Source of the DNA: an uncultured Collinsella sp.
Lineage (GTDB): Bacteria; Actinomycetota; Coriobacteriia; Coriobacteriales; Coriobacteriaceae
DNA length: 5,919 nucleotides
Direction of reading: 5' to 3'
Assembly: GCA_938023085.1 (NCBI GenBank)
Contig: CALHDP010000116.1
Span: forward strand, 1-5,919
Shown here in pieces: positions 5,379 through 5,919 of this stretch. The notes under the pieces were generated by a model. The model saw nothing but the letters and a program-made list of their open reading frames with translations, searched no databases and had not been told where the DNA came from. A program made the translations under genes and the position numbers. The first letter of the stretch is position 1, and each line of letters starts with the position of its first letter.

Positions 5379-5919
5379 CTACACATCTCTCTTTCCCAGG
5401 ATATTCGCGGCCATGCGTTTGCACGCCCGAAGGAACCCAGACCTCAAAACGTCGTAATCGAACATGAGCCTCCTGCACGCACGGGCGCTGGGCGCCTTGT
5501 TGGCAAGCGCTGCGCGGAATATGGCAGCAACAGAAGGAGCACATTGCGCAAGCGCAGCATCGCTCCCCACAGCGGAACCAGCGAGCACCGTAGATACAGC
5601 ATCGAATACTTTGCCGCAGCCCGTACCCAGCAACCTGATTGCATCGTACAGCACCAAATCACATAGAAAGTATGCCAGGTCATCGGCATGCTGCGCGTCA
5701 AGGTCATCGCGATGCCAGTCAGCTAACACCGCGGAGTAAATCTTCACGTGCTCCAGCAGACGTGTTTCGTCATCGTAGCGCATGGTGTCCATGAGCGAGC
5801 CCTTGCGCGCCACACGGTAGTCATACAATTTATTCGAAATCAGCGTTGTTTTTCGCGAACGACCATATATCGCCATTTCGAAAACTTGATCTTCACCATA
5901 GCTGATAGATTCATCGAAC
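5379..5919 (-). CDS. Family 2 glycosyltransferase, C-terminal part (5' end beyond right edge)
   Basis: Probable sugar transferase for a cell-surface polysaccharide, acting at the inner face of the membrane. The ATG at 5876 is not the true start: the frame stays open to the right edge and the added residues read FDESISYGEDQVFEMAIYGR. The GEDQVF motif followed by LYDYRVARKGSLM is the standard late part of a GT2 (GT-A fold) domain, where the ED pair helps form the acceptor/catalytic site and the YRV-R-GS motif follows. The 179 visible residues cover this end and about 120 residues of mostly helical C-terminal extension that I do not recognise. No membrane segment is evident in the visible part; the nucleotide-sugar binding DxD half lies outside the window. 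The sugar and acceptor cannot be inferred. A terminator follows the stop codon. Confidence 0.88.
   Translation of the reverse strand, partial: FDESISYGEDQVFEMAIYGRSRKTTLISNKLYDYRVARKGSLMDTMRYDDETRLLEHVKIYSAVLADWHRDDLDAQHADDLAYFLCDLVLYDAIRLLGTGCGKVFDAVSTVLAGSAVGSDAALAQCAPSVAAIFRAALANKAPSARACRRLMFDYDVLRSGFLRACKRMAANILGKRDV

Overview
The window holds four genes, all read from the minus strand. In transcription order (right to left) they are: the C-terminal end of a family 2 glycosyltransferase (5379-5919, start beyond the right edge); a secreted protein of 496 residues made almost entirely of cell-wall-binding (choline-binding type) repeats, with a small Cys/His-rich tail (3629-5119); a secreted protein of 743 residues with a long repeat array and a C-terminal NlpC/P60-like cysteine peptidase domain (1338-3569); and a secreted GH25 lysozyme whose repeat tail runs off the left edge (1-1075). 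The lysozyme and the full glycosyltransferase frame both run off the window ends, so a simple start-to-stop ORF scan misses or truncates them; I translated both by hand.

The organism is most likely a Gram-positive actinobacterium of the class Coriobacteriia (relatives of Collinsella, Olsenella, Slackia or Cryptobacterium). This is inferred from the style of the roughly 20-residue repeats (SGAMATGW / GGTWYY), the GH25-plus-repeat and peptidase-plus-repeat architectures, the 'AWVGDYYL...DGKW' ending of the repeat array, and a mid-range base composition. Bifidobacteria carry similar lysozymes, and no genus can be fixed from this sequence.

The layout looks like a surface-protein cluster beside a wall or capsule polysaccharide gene. 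A good intrinsic terminator (5276-5313) separates the glycosyltransferase from the three repeat proteins. An AT-rich region upstream of the 496-residue gene holds a weak promoter candidate, a 12-bp AT palindrome and a pair of helically phased CTTGAA hexamers. The gap before the peptidase gene is only 59 bp and holds a strong hairpin that includes that gene's best Shine-Dalgarno sequence. The 262-bp gap before the lysozyme gene has three small hairpins and a 10-bp inverted repeat close to its ribosome binding site.

Functionally, the lysozyme would cut glycan strands and the peptidase would cut stem peptides. The 496-residue protein shows no enzyme domain. All three probably sit non-covalently on the wall through their repeats, since none of the visible C-termini has an LPXTG-type anchor. 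Evolutionarily, the repeat arrays look actively shuffled: the lysozyme gene changes from about 37% to about 72% GC where its repeats begin, repeat modules are shared in permuted order between the lysozyme and the peptidase, and both complete arrays contain internal higher-order duplications. I see no mobile element, CRISPR array, tRNA or rRNA. I found no clearly new system. The most unusual single item is the repeat protein that pairs an unrecognised two-cysteine N-terminal region with a zinc-binding-like tail.
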